In this document: piece by piece, positions 15,750 through 23,687 of the stretch | Position numbering within the stretch: the first letter of the stretch is position 1 | Layout of the letters: every line of letters starts with the position of its first letter | From: CAYSYM01 sp964435115 | GTDB taxonomy: Bacteria > Chloroflexota > UBA6077 > CF-72 | Length of the DNA stretch: 31,317 nt | NCBI GenBank assembly: GCA_964435115.1 | Contig: CAYSYM010000045.1 | Coordinates: 1 to 31,317, forward strand | Direction of reading: 5' to 3' | The notes under the pieces: generated by a model | What the model saw: the letters and a program-made list of their open reading frames with translations, nothing else | The model's database searches: none | Told to the model about the DNA's origin: nothing | Translations under genes and position numbers: made by a program

Positions 15750-15755
15750 AGTATC
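15750..15755 (-). promoter_or_regulatory. -10-like GATACT just upstream of the peptidase start
   Basis: GATACT on the minus strand ends 6 nt before GTG 15743, another near-leaderless arrangement. It deviates from consensus at the first base and has no obvious -35. Confidence 0.4.
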
Positions 15756-15898
15756 TCCCACCCCGGGCCACGATGGAAGCGAGGCCGTCCGTCCGAAACC
15801 GGCCGCCTGGTCCGTCGCGCCGTGCCGTCGCGCGCAATCCTTGGCACGACGGCCGGCCACAGGCGACCCTATACCCCGTGGACCGGCGTCCGAAGCCC

Positions 15899-16291
15899 GT
15901 GCAGCCGGCCGGTGGCCGGCGGTACGTTGTGGTGTGTCGTGGGCCCCACTGCCGCGAGCGGGGGTCGCTACCCCTGCGCCGGCGGCTCGTGGGCCTCCTG
16001 CGCGGCTGGGAGGACGTGGGGTTGCTGGGCTACAACTGCTTCGGGCTGTGCGACGAGGGGCCCAACGTGGCCTTCTACCCGGAGGGCGCCTGGTATGGCG
16101 GCCTGCACCAGCCGGAAGACGCCGACCGGGTGGTGCGGCACGCGCTGGGTGCCGATCTCATGGACGCGGCCCCGCTGGCGGTGCCCGAAGTGGACCGCCA
16201 GGAGCACCTGCGCAACCTCGCCGAGCTGGTCGCCACGGAGGAGCGGGACCGCGCCCGGCGCGCCAGGCGCCGCTGGTGGTGGCCGTTCTGA
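15899..16291 (+). CDS. Thioredoxin-like [2Fe-2S] ferredoxin
   Basis: The 130-residue product matches the NuoE-C-terminal/Shethna-like ferredoxin fold. RRYVVVCRGPHCRERGSLPL (C13, C18), then LLGYNCFGLCDEGPNVAFYPEGAWYGGLHQPEDADRVV (C47, C51), gives the C-x4-C ... C-x3-C cluster ligands and the family's EGPNVxxYPEGxWYxxV motif. The tail after residue 95 is charged and ends RRWWWPF. It would carry electrons in the cytoplasm; the partner is not evident. The start is uncertain: GTG 15878 is also in frame but sits only 2 nt after TATACC (15870-15875), a possible -10 box, so GTG 15899 is preferred. It is divergent from the peptidase gene. Confidence 0.82.
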   Translation: MQPAGGRRYVVVCRGPHCRERGSLPLRRRLVGLLRGWEDVGLLGYNCFGLCDEGPNVAFYPEGAWYGGLHQPEDADRVVRHALGADLMDAAPLAVPEVDRQEHLRNLAELVATEERDRARRARRRWWWPF

Positions 16292-16385
16292 TCCCAGCCA
16301 GGGTGACACTCGCACACGCTGCGTCCCCCGGCAGGAGATCCCACCGAGCCCGCGGTCTGGCGCCTCTCGTCCGTAGCCGCTCCCG

Positions 16386-16568
16386 CTACCCGCCTGAGGC
16401 GGCCGGCAGGATCCACACCTCGGCGCCAGCCGGGGCGGGCGTCGCCAGGCCAGCACCGAGCCGGATGTTCTCGGCGCCGACCAACACGTCGACGTGCGGG
16501 CGCACCGCGTCGCGCTCGTCGAGCGTCGCGTAATACACGCCGGGGTTGGCAGCGAGACCTCGCTCCTG
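16386..16568 (-). pseudogene. Truncated MoaD/ThiS-family sulfur-carrier remnant
   Basis: On the minus strand, in the same frame as and immediately after the Yip1-gene stop, the sequence reads ...NPGVYYATLDERDAVRPHVD, VLVGAENIRLGAGLATPAPA, GAEVWILPAASGG, then TAG. This is the C-terminal half of a MoaD/ThiS ubiquitin-like carrier: RPHVNVxVNGxxIRxLxGLxTPLxxGDEVxILPxxxGG, ending in the Gly-Gly that is adenylated and thiocarboxylated. The N-terminal 35-40 residues (first two strands and helix) are missing, and their place is occupied by the intact Yip1 gene. GTG 16538 could start a 50-residue peptide, too short for the fold. I read it as a gene fragment left by recombination. A deliberate short C-terminal peptide is less likely. 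Confidence 0.65.
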
Positions 16569-17150
16569 CTACGCGGCTCCCAAGAGCCCCGCGCCCAGGC
16601 CGATGATCGCCAAGATGGGCGTCAGGATGAGGAGCACCACGGCGATGGCGATCACGCCGACGACGATCGTGGCCACCGTGTTGCCGTTGTCCAGGTCGAG
16701 CGCCTGACGGAGACCGATGAATCCCGCCACCAGGGTCCAGATCGCGGCGACGAGGGCGATCAGTCCGCCCAGCACGGGGATGAAGCTGAGCACGTTGAGG
16801 ACGCCGGGCGCGTAGGCGAAGCCCAGCGTGCGCAGCACCTCGCCGTACGTCGCCTGGCCCTTGAAGAACCGCGTGCCCACGAAGTAGGTCACGTACGACC
16901 AGACGGCCCACATGACCAGGCTCACGACGATGCCGCCGACGAGCGAGCCGATGAGGGCATAGGCCCGCCCGGTGGCAGCGGCGCCAATCGCGGACCCGAT
17001 CCCGCCGGCCAGGGCCACAATCGCCACGACCGTTACGGCCTGGTTGGTGGCGTGGAGGTCGGCCTCCACCTCCTCGTAGAGACTCACTTCCAGGCGTGCC
17101 GCCCGGATCATCCGCTCCGTCAGACTCGACGATGCTGCCGCGTACGCCAT
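16569..17150 (-). CDS. Yip1-family (DUF) polytopic membrane protein
   Basis: The 193-residue product starts with a soluble helix (SSSLTERMIRAARLEVSLYEEVEAD) and then has five hydrophobic spans: about 35-55 (AVTVVAIVALAGGIGSAIGA), 60-95 (LIGSLVGGIVVSLVMWAVWSYVTYFVG), 110-145, and 160-190 (TIVVGVIAIAVVLLILTPILAI). The segment TRFFKGQATYGEVLRTLGFAYAPGVLNVLSFIPVLG is the hallmark of bacterial Yip1-domain proteins (F-G-x-A-x-x-P-x-L). Function of bacterial members is unknown. ATG 17150 is supported by AGAGGTG 5 nt upstream. Its 3' end abuts the MoaD/ThiS remnant. Confidence 0.82.
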   Translation of the reverse strand: MAYAAASSSLTERMIRAARLEVSLYEEVEADLHATNQAVTVVAIVALAGGIGSAIGAAATGRAYALIGSLVGGIVVSLVMWAVWSYVTYFVGTRFFKGQATYGEVLRTLGFAYAPGVLNVLSFIPVLGGLIALVAAIWTLVAGFIGLRQALDLDNGNTVATIVVGVIAIAVVLLILTPILAIIGLGAGLLGAA

Positions 17151-17251
17151 GCGTTCACCTCTTTCGCCGAGGGCGCATCTCGGCACTGCCCCCGGCTGCG
17201 GGCTAGTTGACCAGCCCGCGCCTGATCGATCAAGACCTGAAGCTCGCTCAT

Positions 17252-17740
17252 TCAGGAAAGCCGGCGCGGCGCCTGCTCAATGGTCCTGGCCGCGCGTTCG
17301 CTGGCTTCGTTGATCAGCGACTGCAGGCGGGCGATCTCTGCCGCGATCTCCTCGCGTGTCAGCGCTCCTCCTCCTTCCTCCTCCGGCTGGGTCTGCTTCG
17401 CCTGCAGCTCAGAGAGGAGCGCCTTGGCCTCTTCGATCCCCTTGGTGAGCTGCAGCGACTCGAGCTCGGCCTCCGCCCGCGTCCGCACGGCCGACAGCAG
17501 GCGCAGCGTGGCTTCCACGTGGCCGAGGCGCTCGGCCACGTCGGCGAGCATGGCGAGCACGGTGTCCAGGCTCGCGTCTCCATACAGGCTGAAGCCGATC
17601 AGCTTCTCGTGCTGCTCGAGGAATGTCTGCCGCTGCGCCTGGAGATTGGCCTCGCGGGCGGCCACGTCCGCCAGCAGCAGGCGCAGCCGCGCGATCGCCA
17701 CGTCCAGCTTCTTGAGCGCCGGGCCGGCTCGTTCCGTCAT
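17252..17740 (-). CDS. Coiled-coil protein of unknown function
   Basis: The 162-residue product is almost wholly helical: KKLDVAIARLRLLLADVAAREANLQAQRQTFLEQHEKL, then a short non-helical FSLYGDASLDTVLAMLADVAERLGHVEATLRLLSAVRTRAEAELESLQL, a Glu/Gly linker (QPEEEGGGALT), and a final helix EEIAAEIARLQSLINEASERAART. No domain is recognised. Heptad spacing suggests oligomerisation. ATG 17740 has only a weak GCGGG ribosome site; an AATACT box (17783-17778) lies about 37 nt upstream and could be its promoter. The gap between it and the Yip1 gene is about 100 nt, and the two may be co-transcribed. Confidence 0.65.
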   Translation of the reverse strand: MTERAGPALKKLDVAIARLRLLLADVAAREANLQAQRQTFLEQHEKLIGFSLYGDASLDTVLAMLADVAERLGHVEATLRLLSAVRTRAEAELESLQLTKGIEEAKALLSELQAKQTQPEEEGGGALTREEIAAEIARLQSLINEASERAARTIEQAPRRLS

Positions 17741-18095
17741 CCCGCGTGACAGCCTCGATGCGGACGGCTCGTCCTCAGTATTGGGCGTTCCACGGTTGAC
17801 ATCAAGCGTGCTCTCGGTTGCGAAGAAGTGATGGCGTATACTGCCCGTGGGCGCCCGGCAGTGGCCCTTGTCAGCAATCCCCGCCCCCTGGTCTCCTAAG
17901 AAACCCCACGTGTCCCGTTCTCGCGTTGGCCAAGGCCGTGCGGGTGCCTCCGTGTGACGCTCCAATGGGGCCGCCGGTACCTGGCACGTTCGCGCCCCGC
18001 GCGAGGGATGCTGGACAGCACCGACGCGACGCAGACGTTCAATCCCGCGGGGACAGAGCACGCCACATCAGCGCCTGGAGGCGAGGGGAGGAAAG
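17741..18095 (+). promoter_or_regulatory. Intergenic leader region before fabD
   Basis: No gene is supported in these 355 bases. TATACT at 17837-17842 is the best -10 on the plus strand and would give a leader of about 245 nt before fabD. A TTGACA at 17796-17801 is too far upstream (35 bp) to pair with it. CGTGGG just after the -10 is complementary to CCCACG about 60 nt further on, so a structured 5' leader is possible. No known riboswitch core is recognised. Confidence 0.35.
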
Positions 18096-19085
18096 GTGAG
18101 TCTCACGAGCGTTGACCTACCGGCGAAGGAGGCGAACCTGGCGTTCGTCTTCCCCGGCCAGGGCTCACAGTACGTCGGGATGGGCAAGGCGCTGTACGAG
18201 GCGTCCGCTGCCGCGCGGCGGATCTTCCACCAGGCCGACGAGATCCTCGGCTTCAAGCTGTCGCAGCTCTGCTTCGAGGGCCCCGAGGATGAGCTGGAAG
18301 ACACCATCAACGCGCAGCCGGCGGTCCTCACGGTCTCGATGGCGTGCCTCGCCGCCATCCGCGAGAAGTGGGAAGGGCTCGAGTTGCGGTCCCCGCGCTT
18401 CGTGGCCGGCCACAGCCTGGGCGAGTACACCGCCCTGGTGGCCGCCGGGGTGCTCGACTTCGCCGACGCGCTTCGCCTGGTCCGCGAGCGTGGGCGGCTG
18501 ATGAAGGAGCAGGGCGACCACCGACCGGGCGGTATGGCCGCCGTGGTCGGCCTCGACCGCGAGACGCTGGACCAGGTGTGCGCCGAGGCCTCCACCGCGG
18601 ACGCGGTGATCAACGTGGCGAACGCGAACTCCCCGGAGCAGTTCGTGATCTCCGGTGACCTGGCCGCCCTGGACCGGGCCGTGGTGCTGTGCCGGGAACG
18701 CGGGGCGCGGACCGTCGTCCCCCTGCGGATCAGCATCGCGTCCCACTCGCCGCTCATGCAGCAGGCCGCGGCGAAGCTGGCCGAGATCATCGACCGCTCA
18801 TCCATGCGGGAGCCGCAGATCCCCATCGTGGCCAACATCGCCGGCCAGGTGCTGACGACCGCCGAGCAGATCCGCGGCGAGCTGGCCGTGCAGATGGTGG
18901 CCCCTGTCGAGTGGGTCGGGTCGGTGCGCCAGATGGTCGCCAGCGGTGTGGACACCTTCGTGGAGATTGGGCCCGGCCAGGTGCTCTCGCGCCTGATCAG
19001 CCGCATCAGCCGCGATGTGAGGGCGATCAGCCTGAGCGACACCGGCGTGCTCCGGCTCGGTCTGCCACACGGTGAGCCCCGCTGA
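18096..19085 (+). CDS. fabD: Malonyl-CoA:ACP transacylase FabD
   Basis: FabD loads malonyl groups onto acyl carrier protein, the first committed step feeding FabF/FabH. The 329-residue product has FVFPGQGSQYVGMG (oxyanion loop, 21-25), AGHSLGEYTALVAAG with nucleophile S107, and SIASHSPLM with catalytic H217; FVEIGPGQVLSRLI ends the fold. The usual QPA segment is present (INAQPAVLTVSM). GTG 18096 follows GGGGAGGAAAG at ideal spacing. The C-terminal 20 residues (DVRAISLSDTGVLRLGLPHGEPR) are a normal family extension. The next genes are two FabF condensing enzymes in the same direction, without the fabG and acpP that normally separate fabD from fabF. Confidence 0.94.
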   Translation: MSLTSVDLPAKEANLAFVFPGQGSQYVGMGKALYEASAAARRIFHQADEILGFKLSQLCFEGPEDELEDTINAQPAVLTVSMACLAAIREKWEGLELRSPRFVAGHSLGEYTALVAAGVLDFADALRLVRERGRLMKEQGDHRPGGMAAVVGLDRETLDQVCAEASTADAVINVANANSPEQFVISGDLAALDRAVVLCRERGARTVVPLRISIASHSPLMQQAAAKLAEIIDRSSMREPQIPIVANIAGQVLTTAEQIRGELAVQMVAPVEWVGSVRQMVASGVDTFVEIGPGQVLSRLISRISRDVRAISLSDTGVLRLGLPHGEPR

Positions 19086-19147
19086 GGTGGCCGGCGGCCG
19101 GCCTGGCGTTCCAGGATCACGCGGAGGCGAACGGTGCTGAAGGCGAC

Positions 19148-20404
19148 GTGGGTGGGATGCGGCGCGTCGTCGTAACCGGGCTGGGAGCGGTGACGCCGCT
19201 CGGCCTCACCGCGGCCGACACGTGGGACGCCCTGGTAGCCGGCCGCTCTGGGATCGACACGGTCACGCTGTTCGACCCCACCGGGTTCGGCGTGCGCATC
19301 GGCGGCGAAGTCAAGGGCTTCAAGCCGGAAGAGCACATTCCGGCCAAGGAGCTGCGCCACATGGACCGCAGCTCCCAGTTCGCCGTGGTGGCCGCCGCGG
19401 AGGCGGTGGCGGACGCGACCCTCGACCTCGCGCCTGCGCGGGCCGCGCGCGTGGGCATGGTCATCGGGACGGCCGCCGGTGGCGTGGAGCGGCTGCTGGC
19501 CCAGCAGCAGGTGCTCCTGGAACGGGGCCCGGACCGGGTCTCGCCGATGTTCCTGCCGCACTTCCTGCCGGACACGGCGTCCGGGCTCATCGCGATCATG
19601 CTCGAGGCGGAGGGGCCGAACATGTCCGTCTCCACCGCGTGCGCCACGGGCACCCACGCGGTGGGCGAAGCGTTCGAGACGATCCGGCGCGACGACGCGG
19701 ACGTCATGCTGGCGGGGGGGACCGAGGCGAGCATCCTGCCGGTGATCTTCGCCGGCTTCATCAACATGCGGGCGCTCTCCACGCGTAACGACGAGCCGCA
19801 GAAGGCGAGCCGCCCCTTCGACGCCCAGCGGGATGGGTTCGTGATCGGCGAAGGTGCCGCGGTACTTGTGCTCGAGGAGCTGGAGCACGCACGCCGGCGC
19901 GGCGCCCGCGTCTACTGCGAGGTGGTCGGCTACGCGAGCGGTAACGACGCCTTCCACCTGGTCCAGCCGAAGGACCGGGGCGCCGGCGCCGCCAAGGTGA
20001 TGCGCGCGGCCCTGGACAAGGCCGCCCGCCACGTCGGCCTGCGGCCAGAGGAGGTCGGCTACATCAACGCCCACGGCACCTCCACCCCGTACAACGACCG
20101 CTTCGAGACCATGGCTATCAAAGACGTGTTCGGCGACCATGCCTATCGCCTGAGCGTCTCGTCCACGAAGAGCATGACCGGGCACATGTTCGGCGCGGCC
20201 GGCGCGGTCGAGGCGCTGGCCTGCGTCAAGGCGCTTCAGACCGGCTGTCTCCCGCCGACCATCAACTACGAGGTGCCGGACCAGGAGTGCGACCTGGACT
20301 ACGTCCCCAACCGGGCCCGGCCGTGGGCGCCCACGGCCGCTATAAGCAACAGCTTCGGGCTCGGCGGCCATAATTCGACGGTGGTCTTCCGCCCGCTAGG
20401 CTGA
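19148..20404 (+). CDS. fabF: 3-oxoacyl-[ACP] synthase II, FabF copy 1
   Basis: The 418-residue condensing enzyme extends acyl-ACP by decarboxylative condensation with malonyl-ACP. Thiolase-fold active-site residues are complete: Cys165 in NMSVSTACATGTHAVGEAF, His309 in INAHGTSTPYND, Lys341 and His346 in SSTKSMTGHMFGAAGAVEAL, and the GFGLGG-equivalent SFGLGGHNSTVVF at the end. Start is GTG 19148 (AAGG 5 nt before it) or ATG 19157, three codons on, which would give the more usual MRRVVVTGLG; the sequence does not settle this. It lies 62 nt after fabD and probably shares its transcript. It differs considerably from copy 2, so the pair is an old duplication or two separate acquisitions, not a recent repeat. 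Confidence 0.93.
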   Translation: MGGMRRVVVTGLGAVTPLGLTAADTWDALVAGRSGIDTVTLFDPTGFGVRIGGEVKGFKPEEHIPAKELRHMDRSSQFAVVAAAEAVADATLDLAPARAARVGMVIGTAAGGVERLLAQQQVLLERGPDRVSPMFLPHFLPDTASGLIAIMLEAEGPNMSVSTACATGTHAVGEAFETIRRDDADVMLAGGTEASILPVIFAGFINMRALSTRNDEPQKASRPFDAQRDGFVIGEGAAVLVLEELEHARRRGARVYCEVVGYASGNDAFHLVQPKDRGAGAAKVMRAALDKAARHVGLRPEEVGYINAHGTSTPYNDRFETMAIKDVFGDHAYRLSVSSTKSMTGHMFGAAGAVEALACVKALQTGCLPPTINYEVPDQECDLDYVPNRARPWAPTAAISNSFGLGGHNSTVVFRPLG

Positions 20405-20530
20405 GCACGTGAGCTCCCTTCCCGCCACCCCCAGCCACCCGCCAGCCCACGTGCCAAGCCGCCCGCGCCAGGGAGCGCGCCGCGCGTAAGGGTCGCCTGC
20501 CTGGACGCGTCCACGGCCAGTTGGAGGCTG

Positions 20531-20542
20531 AGGGGTACCCCT
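20531..20542. promoter_or_regulatory. 12-bp perfect palindrome between the two fabF genes
   Basis: AGGGGTACCCCT lies 65 nt before the start of fabF copy 2 in a 202-nt gap. It may be an operator or a short hairpin; no known repressor site is recognised. The rest of the gap shows no gene. Confidence 0.25.
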
Positions 20543-20606
20543 GCGGCGGCGCCGGGCAGGGGTGGCGAAGGACCAGGAATGCAAGAACAGAGGGCTCAGG
20601 ACTTCC

Positions 20607-21854
20607 ATGTACGGTAACCGCGTCGTCGTCACCGGCCTCGGGGCGATCACACCCATCGGCCTCTCGGCCGACGAGTACTGGCGACAGTTGACGGCTGGAG
20701 TGTCCGGTGTCGGCCCGATCACGGCCTTCGACGCCAGCGCGTTGCCGGTGCGGATCGCGGCTGAGGTGAAGGGCTTCGACCCAGCCAGCTACATGGACCG
20801 CAAGGCCGCCAGGCGGATGTCGCGCTTCGCGCAGTTCTCGGTGGCGGCCGCCGGCCAGGCCATCGCGGACGCCGGGCTCTCCATCGACGACGCCAATCGC
20901 TGGGACATTGGCGCGGTCATCGCCACCGGCGGCGGTGGCTTCCAGGAGGTGGCCGCCGAGACGGAAGCCTTCATCACGCGGGGCTGGGAGCGTGTGAGCC
21001 CGATGATGGTACCGATGATGATCCCGAACATGGCCTCGTGCCAGGTCTCCATCACCTATGGACTCAAGGGTCCCGTGGTCACGAACACAGCGGCCTGCGC
21101 CGCCGGGGTCTACGCCCTGTTCGAGGCGCTCCACTTCCTCCGCCGCGGCGACGCCCAGGTGATCCTGGCCGGCGGCACGGAATCGGCGATGCTGCCGCTC
21201 GCGTTCATCTCGCTGGCCCGGACAGGCGCCCTCTCCCGGCGCAATGACGAACCCGCGAAGGCGAGCCGGCCATTCGACCGGGACCGCGACGGGTTCGTGT
21301 TCGGCGAGGGCGCGGGTGTCCTGGTGCTCGAGACGCTCGACCATGCGCGCGGGCGGGGAGCGCGCATCCGGGCCGAGCTCGCTGGAGCCAGCATCACCGG
21401 GGATGCCTACCACGTCAGCGCGCCGGAGCCGAGCGGTGAGAGCCAGAGGCGCGCCATCGTCCGAGCCATCGCCGACGCGGAGCTGCGACCCGACGAGATC
21501 GACTACATCTGCGCCCACGGCACGGGCACGCCGCTCAACGACGCGGCCGAGACGCGGGCGATCAAGCAAGCCCTGGGCGACCACGCCTACACCATCCCGG
21601 TCAGCTCGGTGAAGTCGATGGTCGGCCACCAGCTCGGAGCCGCGGGCGCGATGAGCGCGCTCGCCTGCGTGCAGGCGCTCCAGAGCGGCTGCGTGCCGCC
21701 CACCATCAACCTCGACACGCCGGACCCGGAGTGCGACCTCGACTACGTGCCGTGGAAGGCACGCCAGGTGCCGGTCCGCACCGCGATGGCCAACGGCTTC
21801 GGCTTCGGCGGCCAGAACAGCGTGGCCGTGTTCAAGCGGTGGGAGGGGCGTTAG
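20607..21854 (+). CDS. fabF: 3-oxoacyl-[ACP] synthase II, FabF copy 2
   Basis: The 415-residue product retains all condensing-enzyme residues: Cys164 in VTNTAACAAGVYALFEAL, His304 in ICAHGTGTPLND, Lys336 and His341 in SSVKSMVGHQLGAAGAMSAL, and NGFGFGGQNSVAVF at the C-terminus. It is thus an active ketosynthase and not a chain-length factor, which lacks the Cys. ATG 20607 gives the standard MYGNRVVVTGLG opening; an in-frame ATG 15 codons upstream is less likely. The NTAACAAGVYA neighbourhood and the Met-rich SPMMVPMMIPNMASC substrate-side loop differ from copy 1 (SPMFLPHFLPDTASG), which suggests different acyl-chain preference. Its stop codon overlaps the convergent ThiS-like gene by 4 nt. Confidence 0.92.
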   Translation: MYGNRVVVTGLGAITPIGLSADEYWRQLTAGVSGVGPITAFDASALPVRIAAEVKGFDPASYMDRKAARRMSRFAQFSVAAAGQAIADAGLSIDDANRWDIGAVIATGGGGFQEVAAETEAFITRGWERVSPMMVPMMIPNMASCQVSITYGLKGPVVTNTAACAAGVYALFEALHFLRRGDAQVILAGGTESAMLPLAFISLARTGALSRRNDEPAKASRPFDRDRDGFVFGEGAGVLVLETLDHARGRGARIRAELAGASITGDAYHVSAPEPSGESQRRAIVRAIADAELRPDEIDYICAHGTGTPLNDAAETRAIKQALGDHAYTIPVSSVKSMVGHQLGAAGAMSALACVQALQSGCVPPTINLDTPDPECDLDYVPWKARQVPVRTAMANGFGFGGQNSVAVFKRWEGR

Positions 21855-22177
21855 CCGCCAGCGTGGGCAGGCAGGAACGCCAGCACGTCGCCGGCCGCGA
21901 GGGGTGCCTCAAGACCGCCCTGGAGGTCGAGCACCCGCCCATTCAGGACCGCCTCGACGTGCTCCGGCAGCCGACCGGTGCCCGGCTCGAAGAGCAGCGC
22001 GCAGCGCGCGTCGGAGCGCACCAGCCGTTCGAGGAGCTGCCTCACGCGCTCCTCGGGCCGAAGCTCCACCGCCACGTGGACCCGCGTCCCGTGCCGCTCG
22101 CCCAGGTGAGCCAGCCGAGTGGCGAGGAAGCCGTGCAGCTCCAGGGTGACCTGGGAGGCGTCAGACGTCCCGCCCAC
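21851..22177 (-). CDS. ThiS/MoaD-like small protein ending in Gly-Gly
   Basis: The 108-residue product reads VTLELHGFLATRLAHLGERHGTRVHVAVE, LRPEERVRQLLERLVRSDARC, then HVEAVLNGRVLDLQGGLEAPLAAGDVLAFLPAHAGG. The second half is the beta-grasp pattern of sulfur carriers (VNGxxxxxxxxPLxxGDxVxxxPxxxGG) and ends exactly at GG, the residues that are activated in ThiS and MoaD. The first half is longer than in canonical ThiS but also fits a beta-grasp N-terminus. GTG 22177 lies inside the SDR gene (17-nt overlap), so both are co-translated. No ThiF/MoeB-type activating enzyme, ThiG, MoaE or Mec+ protease is in the window, so its sulfur or conjugation target is unknown. Confidence 0.7.
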   Translation of the reverse strand: MGGTSDASQVTLELHGFLATRLAHLGERHGTRVHVAVELRPEERVRQLLERLVRSDARCALLFEPGTGRLPEHVEAVLNGRVLDLQGGLEAPLAAGDVLAFLPAHAGG

Positions 22178-22922
22178 CGTCGATCTCGAAGGCCGTCCCG
22201 GTCACCATCTCGGCGTCGGCCGAGGCCAGGTAGACCGCCGCCTTCGCGATGTCCTCGGGCCGGTTCAGCCGGCCCCACGGAATGCTGGCGATGAAGCGCC
22301 TGCGCCCCTCAGCTTCGTCCGCCGCGCCGATGAACTGCGGCAGCATCGGTGTATCGGTGGCGACCGGACAGATGGCGACCACGCGGATGCGGTGGGGCGC
22401 CAGCTCCACGGCCAGCGACTTGGTGAGGGTGATGACGGCGCCCTTGGTCGAGTTGTAGGCGGCGAGCCCCGGCCTGGGGCGGATACCGGCCGTGCTGGCC
22501 GTGTTGAGGATGACCCCGCCGCCTTGCGTCCGCATCTGGCGGGCGGCGGCCTGGCAGCCGTGGAACACCCCCTTCACGTTCACCGCGTAGAGGCGCTCCC
22601 ACTGCTCCTCCGAGGTCTCCTCGAAGGGCGTGAAGGGCTGTGCCAGCCCCGCGTTGTTGTACATCACGTCCAGGCGGCCGAAGCGGTCGACCGCGAGCTT
22701 CACGGCCGCCTCGACGTCGGCGCGGCGCGCGACGTCGACGGCGATACTCTCCGCCTGAGCGCCGTTCAGGCTCGCCAGGTCAGCCGTCTCGACCGCCGCG
22801 TCGCCGCGCAGGTCTGCCGCCACCACACGTGCGCCCTCGCGCGCGAACTCCACCGCTGCCGCGCGGCCGATTCCGGACCCCGCGCCCGTGATGACCGCGA
22901 CGAGCCCTTCCAGCCGCCCCAT
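22161..22922 (-). CDS. Short-chain dehydrogenase/reductase (FabG/glucose-dehydrogenase type)
   Basis: The 253-residue classical SDR has the cofactor loop VITGAGSGIGRAAAVEF (12-19), a likely NAD preference from VVAADLRG (Asp after the second strand), the NNAG motif (89-92), and the catalytic triad S143 (LNTASTAGI), Y156 and K160 (YNSTK). WGRLNRPEDIAKAAVYLAS and TGTAFEIDGG are the usual C-terminal motifs. It could be a 3-oxoacyl-ACP reductase, since fab genes adjoin it, but the sequence is equally like general alcohol or sugar dehydrogenases, and it is transcribed towards the fab genes rather than with them. ATG 22922 follows TACAAT by 9 nt; upstream in-frame codons overlap the promoter. The ThiS-like gene starts within its 3' end. 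Confidence 0.9.
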   Translation of the reverse strand: MGRLEGLVAVITGAGSGIGRAAAVEFAREGARVVAADLRGDAAVETADLASLNGAQAESIAVDVARRADVEAAVKLAVDRFGRLDVMYNNAGLAQPFTPFEETSEEQWERLYAVNVKGVFHGCQAAARQMRTQGGGVILNTASTAGIRPRPGLAAYNSTKGAVITLTKSLAVELAPHRIRVVAICPVATDTPMLPQFIGAADEAEGRRRFIASIPWGRLNRPEDIAKAAVYLASADAEMVTGTAFEIDGGRDV

Positions 22923-22931
22923 AGCGGCCCG

Positions 22932-22937
22932 ATTGTA
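22932..22937 (-). promoter_or_regulatory. -10 box TACAAT of the SDR/ThiS-like operon
   Basis: TACAAT on the minus strand ends 9 nt before ATG 22922, with no Shine-Dalgarno between, which suggests a leaderless or near-leaderless mRNA. Confidence 0.5.
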
Positions 22938-23009
22938 CGCGCTCCGCGCGTACGCTTGAGCGGACCGAGCCATGGATGGGCGGTGCGCGGGCCGGCACCC
23001 CCGACCGCC

Positions 23010-23486
<477 letters not shown>

Positions 23487-23492
23487 GCCTCG

Positions 23493-23534
23493 CCTGGAGC
23501 CCTCCAGGAGACGGACTGCTCGGCCAACAGCATA
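23493..23534 (-). promoter_or_regulatory. Promoter and 5' hairpin of the peroxiredoxin gene
   Basis: TATGCT on the minus strand (23534-23529) is a plausible -10 box. A perfect 7-bp inverted repeat CCTGGAG-cc-CTCCAGG (23493-23508) sits in the leader just before the start and may be an operator or an mRNA hairpin. Confidence 0.35.
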
Positions 23535-23651
23535 CCAGCGGAGCGACTTCGCCCCGGTCCTGGGTGGGGCAGGCAGTGAGGGCGGCGAGCGTGCTCCGCG
23601 CACCGGCAGGCACCCCCACCACCCGCGCGAGGTGGACCCGGGGCCAGCGCG

Positions 23652-23680
23652 TTGTCGCACCTCGGCGCCTGTGGTAGGGT
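23652..23680 (+). promoter_or_regulatory. Fur-gene promoter (TTGTCG-17-TAGGGT) with flanking inverted repeat
   Basis: TTGTCG (23652-23657), a 17-bp spacer, TAGGGT (23675-23680) and ATG 7 nt later form the most complete promoter in the window and again a leaderless start. CGAGGTG (23628-23634) and CACCTCG (23658-23664) are exact inverted copies flanking the -35, possible half-sites for autoregulation. Confidence 0.5.
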
Positions 23681-23687
23681 CGCGGCC

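Noticed and set aside
17796..17842. TTGACA and TATACT as a paired strong promoter for fabD
   Set aside because: Both boxes are near consensus but lie 35 bp apart, so they cannot form one promoter; only the TATACT is kept as a possible -10.
17847..17958. Possible ribosomal protein L32 (rpmF) before fabD, suggested by a ...PKKPHVSRSR... reading
   Set aside because: The frame ends in a stop after about 36 residues, lacks the CxxC zinc motif and the RR-H core of L32, and no frameshift restores them.
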